From: a virus
DNA: 58,050 bases
IMG/VR virus record: IMGVR_UViG_3300035670_000246
Span: 1 to 58,050 of that record
Direction: 5' to 3' (one strand)
Part shown: positions 7,803 through 16,900 of the stretch, in pieces
Layout of the letters: each line of letters starts with the position of its first letter
Position numbering within the stretch: the first letter of the stretch is position 1
Notes under the pieces: generated by a model
What the model was told of the DNA's origin: nothing
The model's database searches: none
Seen by the model: the letters and a program-made list of their open reading frames with translations, nothing else
Translations under genes and position numbers: made by a program

Positions 7803-7893
7803 AACCCGCTCGCCACGGCTCCTCGCTTCGCTCGATGAAACCCGCTCGCCACGGCTCCTCGCTTCGCTCGATGAAACCCGCTCGCTTCGCTCG
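7799..7893 (+). repeat. 36-bp tandem repeat, 2.6 copies, each starting ATGAAACCC
   Basis: Two identical 36-bp units at 7799-7834 and 7835-7870 and a 23-bp shortened copy at 7871-7893. Each begins ATGAAACCCGCTCG and ends CGCTTCGCTCG. Because every unit starts with ATGA and 36 is divisible by three, each could act as a stop/restart point. In frame they would encode a basic peptide ending at 7897. Confidence 0.85.
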
Positions 7894-8067
7894 ATGATCA
7901 CAACTCAAAACGGCTCATACGAAGGCGACACCCCGTTTTTCAACCGCCCGTGGTTGTGGGGCCAGGATGGCATCCAGACCTACCGTGACCCCAACACCGG
8001 GAGCACCATGCTGAACGTCCCCACCGACCCCGTGGTCAGGTTCGACAATTTTACCTACATCGGATAA
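7894..8067 (+). CDS. Small virion-region hypothetical protein
   Basis: 57 residues from the ATG directly after the tandem repeats. Contains FFNRPWLWGQDGIQTYRDP and ends in RFDNFTYIG. Not recognised. Position between a structural gene and glycosyltransferases suggests a minor virion protein. Confidence 0.5.
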   Translation: MITTQNGSYEGDTPFFNRPWLWGQDGIQTYRDPNTGSTMLNVPTDPVVRFDNFTYIG

Positions 8068-8068
8068 T

Positions 8069-8104
8069 TTGACAATGGAACGTCAAGGTGTTAGGGTTGG
8101 TCAA
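8069..8104 (+). promoter_or_regulatory. Promoter/operator with TTGAC-N8-GTCAA palindrome
   Basis: TTGACA at 8069-8074 with a 17-base spacer puts the -10 at 8092-8097 (TAGGGT, a weak match) and the start point at about the ATG at 8104. Overlapping the -35 is an inverted pair TTGAC (8069-8073) and GTCAA (8082-8086) with an 8-base spacer, also seen near 26417-26434. Confidence 0.45.
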
Positions 8105-8820
8105 TGCTAGCAGTCACCATCGTCACCCCGGCCTACCGTCACCTTGAGAAGGAGGCGGTCAGGCGGTTCAAGAAACACACCGGACTGCCGGTCAAGGTCC
8201 TCCGGTGCAAGGACCAGGACGGGTTCATGACCAAGCTGGAGCTGGACCGCCACTGCCCCCAGGCCCGTGTGGTCTTCTTCGACGTGGACTTGTGGTTGCT
8301 GCGTGACATGAACCCGGAACGCTGGGATTCCTTTGGCTGGTCAGCCGTGCATGACAGCGCGGTCTTCAACCCGCATGCCTTTCCGCATACCGATTGTGGT
8401 TCGCACGGGATGAACCCTCTGCGCTACTTCAACAGCGGCCTGATGGCGTTCAATCTCGGTCTCCCCCATCACCGCAAGGTGTTTCAGGAGGCACGCAAGA
8501 TGCGCAAGCAGGTGCTTGCCGGGCGCATGCCGGTGCCCAAGGATGTCACCGACCAGTTCTACCTCAACATGGCGGTGCAGCGCCTGAACGTGTCACAGGT
8601 GATGCTCCCCACCAAGTTCAACTTCTACAAGAAGGCGTCCGACTGGGGGCAGCTTGCCTTCATCCCGCGATGCATCATCGGGTTGCACGCGGCGGGGGAA
8701 CCCGTCCGCAGCAAGCACCACGCCCTCAAGGTCCAGTCCGAGGTGTTCGGGAACGACACGTGCCCCGTGTGGCGGGACGCGGCGATCCACAACCAGAATG
8801 CTATTTTTGATCTGCGATGA
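8104..8820 (+). CDS. GT-A glycosyltransferase, family 8-like
   Basis: 238 residues. The N-terminal strand LAVTIVTPAY, the metal-binding DVDLW motif (residues about 60-64, preceded by VVFF), the FNSGLMAFNL segment and DQFYLN are the layout of GT8-type glycosyltransferases, which move a sugar from a nucleotide-sugar onto an acceptor. No signal peptide. Its stop overlaps the start of a second, related gene. Likely near-leaderless. Acceptor unknown; virion protein or cell-surface glycan are both possible. Confidence 0.7.
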   Translation: MLAVTIVTPAYRHLEKEAVRRFKKHTGLPVKVLRCKDQDGFMTKLELDRHCPQARVVFFDVDLWLLRDMNPERWDSFGWSAVHDSAVFNPHAFPHTDCGSHGMNPLRYFNSGLMAFNLGLPHHRKVFQEARKMRKQVLAGRMPVPKDVTDQFYLNMAVQRLNVSQVMLPTKFNFYKKASDWGQLAFIPRCIIGLHAAGEPVRSKHHALKVQSEVFGNDTCPVWRDAAIHNQNAIFDLR

Positions 8821-9464
8821 AAGCCCTCATCATCCACACCCCGGACATCGTCGAGATGGCGCGTGAGTGCGCCACCCGCGTGGCTCATTTCACCAACCTC
8901 AGGCCGGAATTGGTCGAGGCGGACAGTCGTTTCACGGCCCACCGGCTCAAGCTGGAGGCGTTCCAGTGGCAAAGCGAGCCTGTGTGGCTGGTTGATGCCG
9001 ACCTGTGGTTCATCGCGCCCTGCGTGCTGCCGGTGCTTTCAGGTCCTGTGATCTACGGCAACCCTGACAACTCCATCCTCAATCGGGAACGCTACGCATT
9101 CACCAAGGTCGAGATCAGTCACGCGTTCAACACGTCCTTGATCGGACTGGACCCGACGTGTCGCGAGGTGCGTGAGGCGCTGGAGGACGCGTCAGCCATG
9201 CAAGCTGAGCGGTACGGCCCTGAACCCGTCGAGGACGAGAAGTTCTTCAACATTGCCGTCTCGCGTCCAGGTCTCACCCTGTGCCGCCTGAGCACGCGTT
9301 TCAACTGGTGCGGCATCGATCCACCGGCCAGCACGGTCGCCGTGCATGCGGCGTCCCGCCGCGACAAGATGGCGTGGCTGCGGGAGGTGGTGGACGATCA
9401 AGCTCTGCCAGCAAGCCCTGGCGGAGCGCAACAACGAAGCGAAGGAGATTCAAGCCATGAGTGA
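8817..9464 (+). CDS. GT-A glycosyltransferase-like protein
   Basis: 215 residues. It has a DADLW motif in the same place as DVDLW of its neighbour (after PVWLV), then FNTSLIGLD and DEKFFNIAV, so it is a diverged paralogue of the upstream gene. The C-terminal 20 residues overlap the start of the next gene and look poorly conserved. Coupled to the first by ATGA. The pair probably works on the same glycan. Confidence 0.6.
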   Translation: MKALIIHTPDIVEMARECATRVAHFTNLRPELVEADSRFTAHRLKLEAFQWQSEPVWLVDADLWFIAPCVLPVLSGPVIYGNPDNSILNRERYAFTKVEISHAFNTSLIGLDPTCREVREALEDASAMQAERYGPEPVEDEKFFNIAVSRPGLTLCRLSTRFNWCGIDPPASTVAVHAASRRDKMAWLREVVDDQALPASPGGAQQRSEGDSSHE

Positions 9465-9828
9465 CATTGATACGACAACAAGCGGGGCGCAGCTTGGCGG
9501 CAGCGTTTTTGTTCGCCTTGGTCCCGGCTGTGGACTCAGTTACGCCGATCAAGCTAAATCCCTCGGTCTAAGAGTTGGGGACACTATCGTCGGGAAAGAG
9601 CATTACGGCGGCGGATCGTGGAGTGAGGCTGAGCTAACATTGCTGTGGATGGGATCGCAAATCTGCGTCTGGCGGCATCGCTGGCGCAACTCGCGCTTTC
9701 CTAACATCTGGAATGGTGGAGGCGAGGCCGCGAACTGGAGCCTGACCGACCGCGACTGGCATAAGGCGAACGCACAAGGTCTGGCGCAGATGCCAGCGCC
9801 GAAAGACTCCGAATCCATAACCGACTAA
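9457..9828 (+). CDS. Hypothetical protein
   Basis: 123 residues from an ATG preceded by GAAGGAG, one of the few clear ribosome-binding sites here. Sequence includes VGDTIVGKEHYGGGSWSEAE and a Trp-rich middle (LLWMGSQICVWRHRWRN). Not recognised. It may start within the end of the glycosyltransferase, overlapping by eight bases. Confidence 0.55.
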   Translation: MSDIDTTTSGAQLGGSVFVRLGPGCGLSYADQAKSLGLRVGDTIVGKEHYGGGSWSEAELTLLWMGSQICVWRHRWRNSRFPNIWNGGGEAANWSLTDRDWHKANAQGLAQMPAPKDSESITD

Positions 9829-9831
9829 CCC

Positions 9832-9850
9832 GCTGGCATCTGTTGCCAGC
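9832..9850 (+). terminator. Hairpin between genes, terminator-like without U tract
   Basis: GCTGGC at 9832-9837 pairs with GCCAGC at 9845-9850 across a 7-base loop. It lies directly after a stop codon. No run of T follows, so it may be a processing or attenuating hairpin rather than an intrinsic terminator. Confidence 0.3.
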
Positions 9851-9866
9851 ACCGACTTTGTTCGCC

Positions 9867-10340
9867 ATGTTGAATGACTCGCTATACAGCTCCGAAAAAA
9901 TGGATTGGGAAACGCCCGATCACCTCTTCCTTGGCCTTGATGCCGAGTTCGCGTTCACGCTCGACGTGGCCGCGAGCAAAGAAAACGCCAAGTGCCGCCG
10001 ATACTTCACGGCGGAGGATGACGGACTGAGCCAACCGTGGGAGGGAACCTGCTGGATGAATCCACCATACGGGCGGGAAGTGGGCGATTGGATGCGCAAA
10101 GCCGTAGAGGAGTCCAAGCGCGGCGTTCTCACCGTGGCCTTGGTGCCAGCACGAACGGATACGCGCTGGTGGCATGAGACGGCGATGAAGCATGAAATCC
10201 GATTCCTCGCACGCCGCCTGTCCTTCAAGGGATCTGGCAACAAGGCTCCTTTCCCGTGTGCCGTCGTGGTGATTCGCCCGCCGCACGCCGCAATCCTTTC
10301 TCTGGCGAACACGGATTATCCCGACCAAAATTCCAGGTAG
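9867..10340 (+). CDS. Phage Dam-type DNA N6-adenine methyltransferase
   Basis: 157 residues. The protein has DWETPDHLF at the N-terminus, TLDVAAS, the catalytic NPPY motif (WMNPPYGREV, about residue 62), PARTDTRWWH and a final APFPCAVVV, the full pattern of the phage Dam family that methylates adenine in DNA, commonly to evade host restriction. The ATG at 9867 is preferred over an upstream TTG. It stands next to a second SAM methyltransferase. Confidence 0.9.
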   Translation: MLNDSLYSSEKMDWETPDHLFLGLDAEFAFTLDVAASKENAKCRRYFTAEDDGLSQPWEGTCWMNPPYGREVGDWMRKAVEESKRGVLTVALVPARTDTRWWHETAMKHEIRFLARRLSFKGSGNKAPFPCAVVVIRPPHAAILSLANTDYPDQNSR

Positions 10341-10365
10341 CACCCCCCCCAAACCGGAACAACCT

Positions 10366-10923
10366 ATGAATGACCAACCCATCTGGACCAACGACTGGGC
10401 CACTTACCACTACACCAACTGGAAAAAGTTCCTTGGCAAGTTCCGGGATGTCCCGGCAATCGGCCTGGAGATCGGGTCATGCGAGGGCAGGTCATCCTGC
10501 TTCTTTGTCCAGAACATTCTCACGCACGCGGAGTCCAGGCTGATCTGCGTTGATCCGTGGGTGATGCCGGGGACTGAGGAGAGGTTCCAGCACAACATCG
10601 ACGTGCTTGGGTGTCGCCCCAAGATGGAGGTCCACAAGACGTTCAGCGACAGGTTCGACCTGAGCAACCACGCCAAGGTCGATTTTGTTTATGTTGATGG
10701 CTGCCACACGGCCCCGGCCACCCTCAAGGATGGAGTCCGTGCATGGATCGCGCTCAAGACGGGAGGGATCATGATCTTCGATGACGTGATGTGGCGGATC
10801 AACGAGCTTCCCCGGGTGGCATGCCCCAAGCTGGCGATTGACGCGTTTCTCACCGTGTTTGAGAAGGAAATGAGGGTTTTGCACGTCGGCAGTCAGGCAA
10901 TCGTTGAAAAGATTTCGCCTTGA
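10366..10923 (+). CDS. Class I SAM-dependent methyltransferase
   Basis: 185 residues. The SAM-binding motif I is IGLEIGSCEGRSS (about residues 31-44), with the acidic LICVDPW segment and FVYVDGCH later, which fits the Methyltransf_24 type that often acts on sugars. It resembles the protein at 30091-30813. With the two glycosyltransferases upstream it suggests a glycan-modifying mini-cluster. Confidence 0.75.
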   Translation: MNDQPIWTNDWATYHYTNWKKFLGKFRDVPAIGLEIGSCEGRSSCFFVQNILTHAESRLICVDPWVMPGTEERFQHNIDVLGCRPKMEVHKTFSDRFDLSNHAKVDFVYVDGCHTAPATLKDGVRAWIALKTGGIMIFDDVMWRINELPRVACPKLAIDAFLTVFEKEMRVLHVGSQAIVEKISP

Positions 10924-10941
10924 CGCTGCCCCACTTTTCTA

Positions 10942-10978
10942 TTGTCAACCTGATTCCCGGGGAGGATTATCGCGGTCA
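10942..10978 (+). promoter_or_regulatory. sigma70-like promoter for virion operon, near-leaderless
   Basis: TTGTCA (10942-10947), a 17-base spacer, GATTAT (10965-10970) and then seven bases to the ATG at 10978. Both hexamers are good matches. A GGGGAGG lies about 12 bases before the ATG but would be upstream of the predicted start point. Confidence 0.6.
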
Positions 10979-12057
10979 TGGCTATCACCTCTGTTAGCGC
11001 GGGGCTAAACCCAAACAGATTAACGCGTGGCAACGGCGAGCACCCGGGTGTCGCGTTGATGCGTGCAAGCGGGGGAAACTACGGAGGCTTCTCGTTTCCA
11101 AGGACCACCTCGAACAAGCGCATTCAAGGATACTCGCAAAAGCAGGGACCTCCTCCTCGCGGTTTTGGTGGCCTGAACGAGTATTACATGAAGCAGCAGT
11201 TCAAAGACGCCTCCCCGCAGGCGATTGACGCCGCAGCACAAGAAGCCCGCAAAGCCGGGGTTTTGGTCAATCAGCAGGGCCAGCGAACGGCTGACACATG
11301 GTCCAACCGAGGCATGACCTCGTCCCGGGCGGCGGCAGCCAACCCATATCAGAAGACCGTGACACCGACTTCAGGCCCCACGGATGCTCAGCGCCGATGG
11401 TTCAATGTGGCCTCCAGCCAAGGCTCCCCGGCATCAGAGGTTCCTTCGGGCGCTGCCGCAGGTTCCTTGGGGTCGGCAATGGGCGGCAGCGGTCTCTCGC
11501 TTCCGTCCCGGGCGTCTGCCGCCAACCCGTACACCCGGGCAGGCAACATCGCCAACGCCAAAGCGGCGGGTGAGTTCGGTGACGTTCGTGCGGCCTACAA
11601 CCGTGACAACGCCGCCCAAGGCTATAACATGGATGAGGCAGGCAACATCTCCGAGGACATGGCGCAGAAGCAGGCGTTCGCCCGCAGTCAGCTTGCTCCT
11701 ATCGCCGAGGACATCGCGGCACGGCGTGACTTCGCCCGTGGTGAGGCTCCGGTACGTTTCAGCGGCCCGGACATGAGCGATCCCAACGCCGACGAGATGT
11801 CACCAGGGTTGCGCCGGGCGGAGAAGATCAATCCGTACGGCACAGCCACGGCGACCTATGGTGCCCCGTCATCCGTGGCAACTACCCGTGATGCCATGGG
11901 CCGCACGGTCCCGTTGGCCGAGTTCCTGCGCACGCAGCGGGCGATTCAGGACACCAAGTTCAACGCGGGTGAAGACCAGCCTCTTGGGCAGGCCAACGCC
12001 GAGCAGTTCCGCAAGATTGCCCGTGGCGGCAGCATCAACACCAGCCGTCGCACATGA
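10978..12057 (+). CDS. Probable virion protein, Gly/Ala/Ser-rich
   Basis: 359 residues with low-complexity Gly, Ala, Ser and Pro-rich segments and recurring SRAAAANPY/SRASAANPY motifs (residues about 120 and 180). No hydrophobic span. It heads the operon that contains a connector-like protein and the giant polyvalent protein, so it is probably an internal or portal-proximal virion protein. No family recognised. Confidence 0.5.
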   Translation: MAITSVSAGLNPNRLTRGNGEHPGVALMRASGGNYGGFSFPRTTSNKRIQGYSQKQGPPPRGFGGLNEYYMKQQFKDASPQAIDAAAQEARKAGVLVNQQGQRTADTWSNRGMTSSRAAAANPYQKTVTPTSGPTDAQRRWFNVASSQGSPASEVPSGAAAGSLGSAMGGSGLSLPSRASAANPYTRAGNIANAKAAGEFGDVRAAYNRDNAAQGYNMDEAGNISEDMAQKQAFARSQLAPIAEDIAARRDFARGEAPVRFSGPDMSDPNADEMSPGLRRAEKINPYGTATATYGAPSSVATTRDAMGRTVPLAEFLRTQRAIQDTKFNAGEDQPLGQANAEQFRKIARGGSINTSRRT

Positions 12058-13031
12058 ACACCAGACTGACGGTAGCCGACGTGCGGGCGCAACTCTGGCA
12101 ACTGGCCGACCCCAACGACCAGAACAGCGTCACGTTCCTCAACATGCTCAACGAGGTGTGCGAGAAACTCACCCTGAGCGGCAAGTGGAAAGGGTCCGTC
12201 ATCTACGTCACGTTTGACTCATCAACCGGCTATATCAGCCTGCCTCCCGAGGCGTACTCGGTGCTCTCCATGAGCTACAACCGGGTCCCCGCGATGACCT
12301 TCACGCAGTTTCACGGATTCCAGGAAAACGGTCCCGGAAACTTGGAGGAGACACTCAACTGGCCCGGCATCCTGATCGAGCAAGGAGACGGGTTTGTGAC
12401 GCAGGAAGACATCCCCGCCAACACCACGGCCAACCTGCGGGTGACGCTCTCCAATGCAGCCGACGCAGGTAAGACTTTCCGGTTCTACGGCCTCAATGGT
12501 GACGGCAACCCGATCTACGATCTGACCACGGGCGTCGAAGGCATCGACCTGACCAGCGCCTACCCGTCTGCCGACACGCCGGTCACCACCAGCCAGCTTT
12601 TTACGGCTGTCACAGGCATCCAGGCTCCGGCTGACCTCAAAGGCTCATGGACTCTGTCCTATCTGGTGAGCGGCACCGCGACGGTGATCGGGCAATACAT
12701 GCCATGGGAGACGCGCCCGATGTACGCCCGGTATCAGACCGGCACGGCGGAGAAGACCATCCGCATCCTCTGCCAGCGTCGGTTCCGGCTGCTGCGTAAC
12801 GAGACCGACTGGGTGATACCCGGCAACCTGGGGGCGCTGCGGGAAGGCTTCTGGCACCTGAAATATCTCAACGCCTCCGACGACGAGAAGGCCAACGCCA
12901 AGTTCGAGCGGGCGCTCTACTGGCTCAACAATGAAGCCCGGTCAGCCCGTGGCGGGGCGACGGCCTCGACCAACTTCCAGAACTGGGGTGTGTCGTCCTA
13001 CTATGGCTGTGACGCCATGCCCAACTACTGA
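12054..13031 (+). CDS. Probable head-tail connector/neck protein
   Basis: 325 residues. The N-terminus (FLNMLNEVCEKLTLSGKWKG) followed by YISLPPEAYSVLSM and later beta-rich segments is the pattern of podovirus-type head-to-tail adaptor or neck proteins. C-terminal helix ADDEKANAKFERALYWLNNE-like region follows. Start overlaps the previous stop. Family call is by resemblance only. Confidence 0.5.
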   Translation: MNTRLTVADVRAQLWQLADPNDQNSVTFLNMLNEVCEKLTLSGKWKGSVIYVTFDSSTGYISLPPEAYSVLSMSYNRVPAMTFTQFHGFQENGPGNLEETLNWPGILIEQGDGFVTQEDIPANTTANLRVTLSNAADAGKTFRFYGLNGDGNPIYDLTTGVEGIDLTSAYPSADTPVTTSQLFTAVTGIQAPADLKGSWTLSYLVSGTATVIGQYMPWETRPMYARYQTGTAEKTIRILCQRRFRLLRNETDWVIPGNLGALREGFWHLKYLNASDDEKANAKFERALYWLNNEARSARGGATASTNFQNWGVSSYYGCDAMPNY

Positions 13032-13036
13032 CCACC

Positions 13037-13957
13037 ATGCCGCCCCCTTCAGTCACCCCAGCGATGCGTGAGTTCGGTTTTGGAGCCAAGCGCGTGCTCC
13101 AGCCTTACCAGAACCCGGAGGCCAAGGACTTCTTCCGTGCTTTCCGCCCCTCGCAGGAAGAACTGGACAACCCGTTCCTGTCGTCCCCCTATGCCCGGCA
13201 GCAAGACGCCCTGGTGGCGCAGGAGGACGTGGTCAACCAGCAGCTTGCGGCCGAGCAGGCGCAGATGATGGCGGACCAGCGCAAGGCCAGCCGTCTGGAG
13301 CAAGTCTATGAGGCTGAAGACCTCGCCAACGAGGCGCTGGCCTCCGGTGTGCCGCCCGACGAGGTGATCCAGCGGTTTCCCCGGCTGGCGCAGTCTCCGA
13401 GTTTCAGCAATTACATGCAGCAGGCACGCGAGGTGCGCCCGGCGCAGAAGACGCTGGCTCCGCATTTTCGTCAAAGCCTCAAGAGCCCGACGGCACGAAC
13501 CTACTTTGACCGTCATTTTCAAACCACAGGAGACGCCACGCAGGCTTACGATTTGGCGCAGGCGGACGAAGAGCAGGACGACATCCGGCTCGAACTCGTA
13601 AAGAACGGAGTCCCCGTTGAGATAGCTGAGGCCAAAGTCTGGACCCCATTGGCGGCACAAGCGGCCATTCAGCAGTTCAGCCGAAAAACGGAGGACGACC
13701 CGAACGAACTGGCCTACAAGAAGACGGTGGACAAGTATTTCGCCGATCTGGCGAACTCTGCTGCCATGGCTATTGATGGAGAAGAAAAGAGCACGGAGCA
13801 GATCAAGGCGGACCTTGACCGCATCCGCAGTATTTTCTATCCGCAGGCCGCGCCAGCGCCGGTCTCAACGGTCAAGCCACCCACTGCCACTAAAGCCACG
13901 TCCAAGGTCAAATCCCTGGCGGAACGCTACGGCATCCTCAAACCTAAACAGCCATGA
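13037..13957 (+). CDS. Probable internal virion protein, helical
   Basis: 306 residues, largely alpha-helical and rich in Gln, Ala and Glu (for example LVAQEDVVNQQLAAEQAQMM), with a Lys/Pro-rich C-terminus ending SLAERYGILKPKQP. Its stop overlaps the start of the giant gene. Not recognised; an internal core protein ejected with the giant protein is a plausible inference. Confidence 0.45.
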   Translation: MPPPSVTPAMREFGFGAKRVLQPYQNPEAKDFFRAFRPSQEELDNPFLSSPYARQQDALVAQEDVVNQQLAAEQAQMMADQRKASRLEQVYEAEDLANEALASGVPPDEVIQRFPRLAQSPSFSNYMQQAREVRPAQKTLAPHFRQSLKSPTARTYFDRHFQTTGDATQAYDLAQADEEQDDIRLELVKNGVPVEIAEAKVWTPLAAQAAIQQFSRKTEDDPNELAYKKTVDKYFADLANSAAMAIDGEEKSTEQIKADLDRIRSIFYPQAAPAPVSTVKPPTATKATSKVKSLAERYGILKPKQP

Positions 13958-16900
13958 GCCCTTGGGAAGACATCGAGGCTGATCCCGAGTTTGGCACGCT
14001 GACTCCTCAGGAGAAGGTGTCCCTGTTCGACGATTGGCACAAGAACACCGTCAACAGCTTTGCTGAGATCGACCCGGAAGAAGTGGACCTTCAAGGTCTC
14101 AAAGGATTCATGGCGTCAGGTCAGGTTAAGCGCCGGGAGCTTCTTGGGGAACCTGTGGACCCGGACCAGATCACCCAGCAGTACCTGACGGGGTTGACGG
14201 AGCGCAACAAATCCCAGAAGCAGATGCTGGCGGATTACGACGCTTTGGAGAAGGCCCGGTTTAACTTGCAAGACGCAACTCTCCAGAAAGGGGTTACCTC
14301 CGCAGGAGATCGGGGCATGATCATCAGCCCCAAAGTTCAAGAGATTCTCGGTAAACCAAAGCAACAAGCGGAAAAGGAGTTTGAAATCGCTCGCAGCAAG
14401 TTCACCCCCGAACTGGAGCAGCAGGCCCGGGAGGCACGTGAGGCCATGCGTGGAGAACGCCCGGTGGCAGTTCTCGGCAGCGACATCTACACCGACCCGT
14501 CGCTGACACTGGACAAAGAGGAGTACCGCAGAGCGGTAAACGGAACCTCAGCTTCGCCAGAAGCCAAGATGCTCGCGTTGGCGGATTTCTCTTCTCGCCG
14601 GGACGAGTTCGCGAAAAACGCTCTTCGTGCGTTTCGAGTTGCGGGTGAGGCACCGATTCCAGGCATGGAGTCTTTCGCGTCGTGGGAGGCGAAGCAACCT
14701 GAAGAGACACGTGTCAAATCTCCAGAAAGCAAAGCCCTCGAATACCTCCGTCAGATGCGTGGACGAGAAGGTTACCGTAAACTGATCAGCGCCATTGGCA
14801 CCGGGGCTGTTCAAGGTGGGGCGGACGTGGCATCTCAGGCCGTTGGCACGGCTGCCATGATCACCGGAGACCGAGGGCTTGCTCAAAAAGCGGGGGAAGT
14901 TCAAAAAGGCGCGGAAGCGTTGTCTGAAGTCCAAAAGCTCGAAGGAGACATGTCTGCCACAGGTGCCACCACGGCTGGCGGCGTGGCACGTCTCGGAGTT
15001 GGCATGGCTCCCGCAATCGGAGCAGGCCTTCTCACCGGAGGCAGTCTTCCGGCTGCCGCGTTGGCGGCTGGAGCACAGACCGCAGGCGCTCAATTCCCAT
15101 CGACGTACAACGCGATGCTGGAACAGGGGAAAAGTGAAGAGGAGGCACTACGTGCCTCTCGCGGAGCCGCCCTCATGTCCGGGGCCGTGACTTCAGCATT
15201 GACCGCACTTGGGGGAACGTCTGGCGTGGAAGCGTTGATCCGCCGCAGCGGTGAAGGGTTTGCCCGTGGGCGCGTTGCCTCCATCCTGCTTGGGTCAATC
15301 AAAGAAATACCCGAAGAATTGGCTGATGAGGCTGCCAGTCAGGTTATTGAGTCGAGCCTGACCAACCCGGACAAGCCGGTGTCCCAAGTGGTCGATGAGT
15401 TTCTTGGGCAGGCCCCCGACCTTGCCTTGCAAGTCGGACTCCTTGGAGGAGCTGGTGAAGCCTTCTCTTCTGGAGGAAAGACACCGCCCACATCCCAGCC
15501 CACGGAAGAAACCGAAGAGCCGGTGGTTCTTGGGCGCACGGTGCAGCAGGTGCTCGACGAAGCCGACGCCGTCAGCGCCCGGGCAGTCGTGCAAGCTGAG
15601 GAGGCAGGGTCGCCTTTGCTGGCGCAGGCCATCGCAGAACAGACGGCTGCCACGGTTCCCGAGGCTCAAGCGGAAACCGCAGAGCCAAGCGGACAGACGG
15701 AACCAGAGGTAGCCGCCGAAATCCTTCCCGAAAAATCTCCCGCAGTCAACGCCGTTACCACAGAAGAACAAGAAACCCTCCCCCTGTTGCCACAGGAGGA
15801 GGGTCAGGCCGGTGAGTCGCGAACTCCGGCAGAAGGGTCGATTCCTGCCGTTACCGCAGAGAAAATGCCTGATACTTCAGAAGTGTCAAGTGTTGCCCCT
15901 TCTGCCGGAGTTGAGCGTAATCGGGCGTTGATCGCTCAAGCCGCAACCACAAACGCCGGACGTGCCCAGGTGTCAGCCAACGAGTACATCCAGAAAGCGG
16001 CAGCAGCACCGCAGCCGAACCTTCCTCCAATCACCACGCAAGGTGGAGAGGTGGAAGTCCAAGCCGCGCCTGAGCGTACGGTCGAACAGAATCCGATTGC
16101 CGCGATGGCCGCACAAGCCGCCGCCAAAGCCCGAGGAGAGGTCAAGGAAGTCAGCGCCCCTCTGGCACGGATGTTACAGCCTTCTCCGCCGTCGCCGTCA
16201 GCTCCGTCTGGCTTGGGCGCAGGTGCCGCTACAACTCCGCAAGGAGCCATTGAAAGTCCCACAGCACCAGCGACGGCGGAGGACATCGCCGACCGCATCA
16301 ACGCGTCGTCCTTGTCTCCTGCGACGACCTATCCATCTCTGGTGCAGGACATCAAGAGTCTCACGGAAGGCAGGCCAGCACGGTTGCAGGAAGTCGCCGA
16401 CGCCCTGTTCGAGCAACCCATGCAGCGCCCGACTGCCGAGAAAATCGCACGCCGCCTGCTCGACGAAAATGCCGCCGAACGCGAGGTCACGGCTTCGCGT
16501 GATCGCCGGGTCGCCCGTGAGATGATCGGCGAGGAAGAGAACCAGCGTGGCGGCGAAGCGCCGGTCAGCGATGACAAGGCCCCCTTGGAAAAGGGCGAGT
16601 TCGTCGCGTGGCAGGACGAGAACGGCGCGATGCAGGAAGGCGTTCTCACCAAGATCAGCGCCGGTCGAAACAACCTTGGCGAACCGATGTCGGAGGTTAC
16701 CTTGGAAACCAGCGAGGTCGTGCAGGTGCCACGGCGAGAACTGAGGCCTATGGCGTCCATGAGGCCGGATGCGCGTGATGCCGAATACCTCGCCGCCGTT
16801 GAAGCTGGCGACATGGCGAAGGCGCAGCGGATGGTGGATGAGGCGGCGAAGGCGGCGGGGTATAACGTGGGGCCGGTGTATCATCACGGTGGGTTCGACA

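Noticed and set aside
7206-7901. 231-codon minus-strand ORF with repeated SSEARSRGERV
   Set aside because: It is the antisense of a structural gene and of the 36-bp tandem repeat, which creates the apparent peptide repeats.
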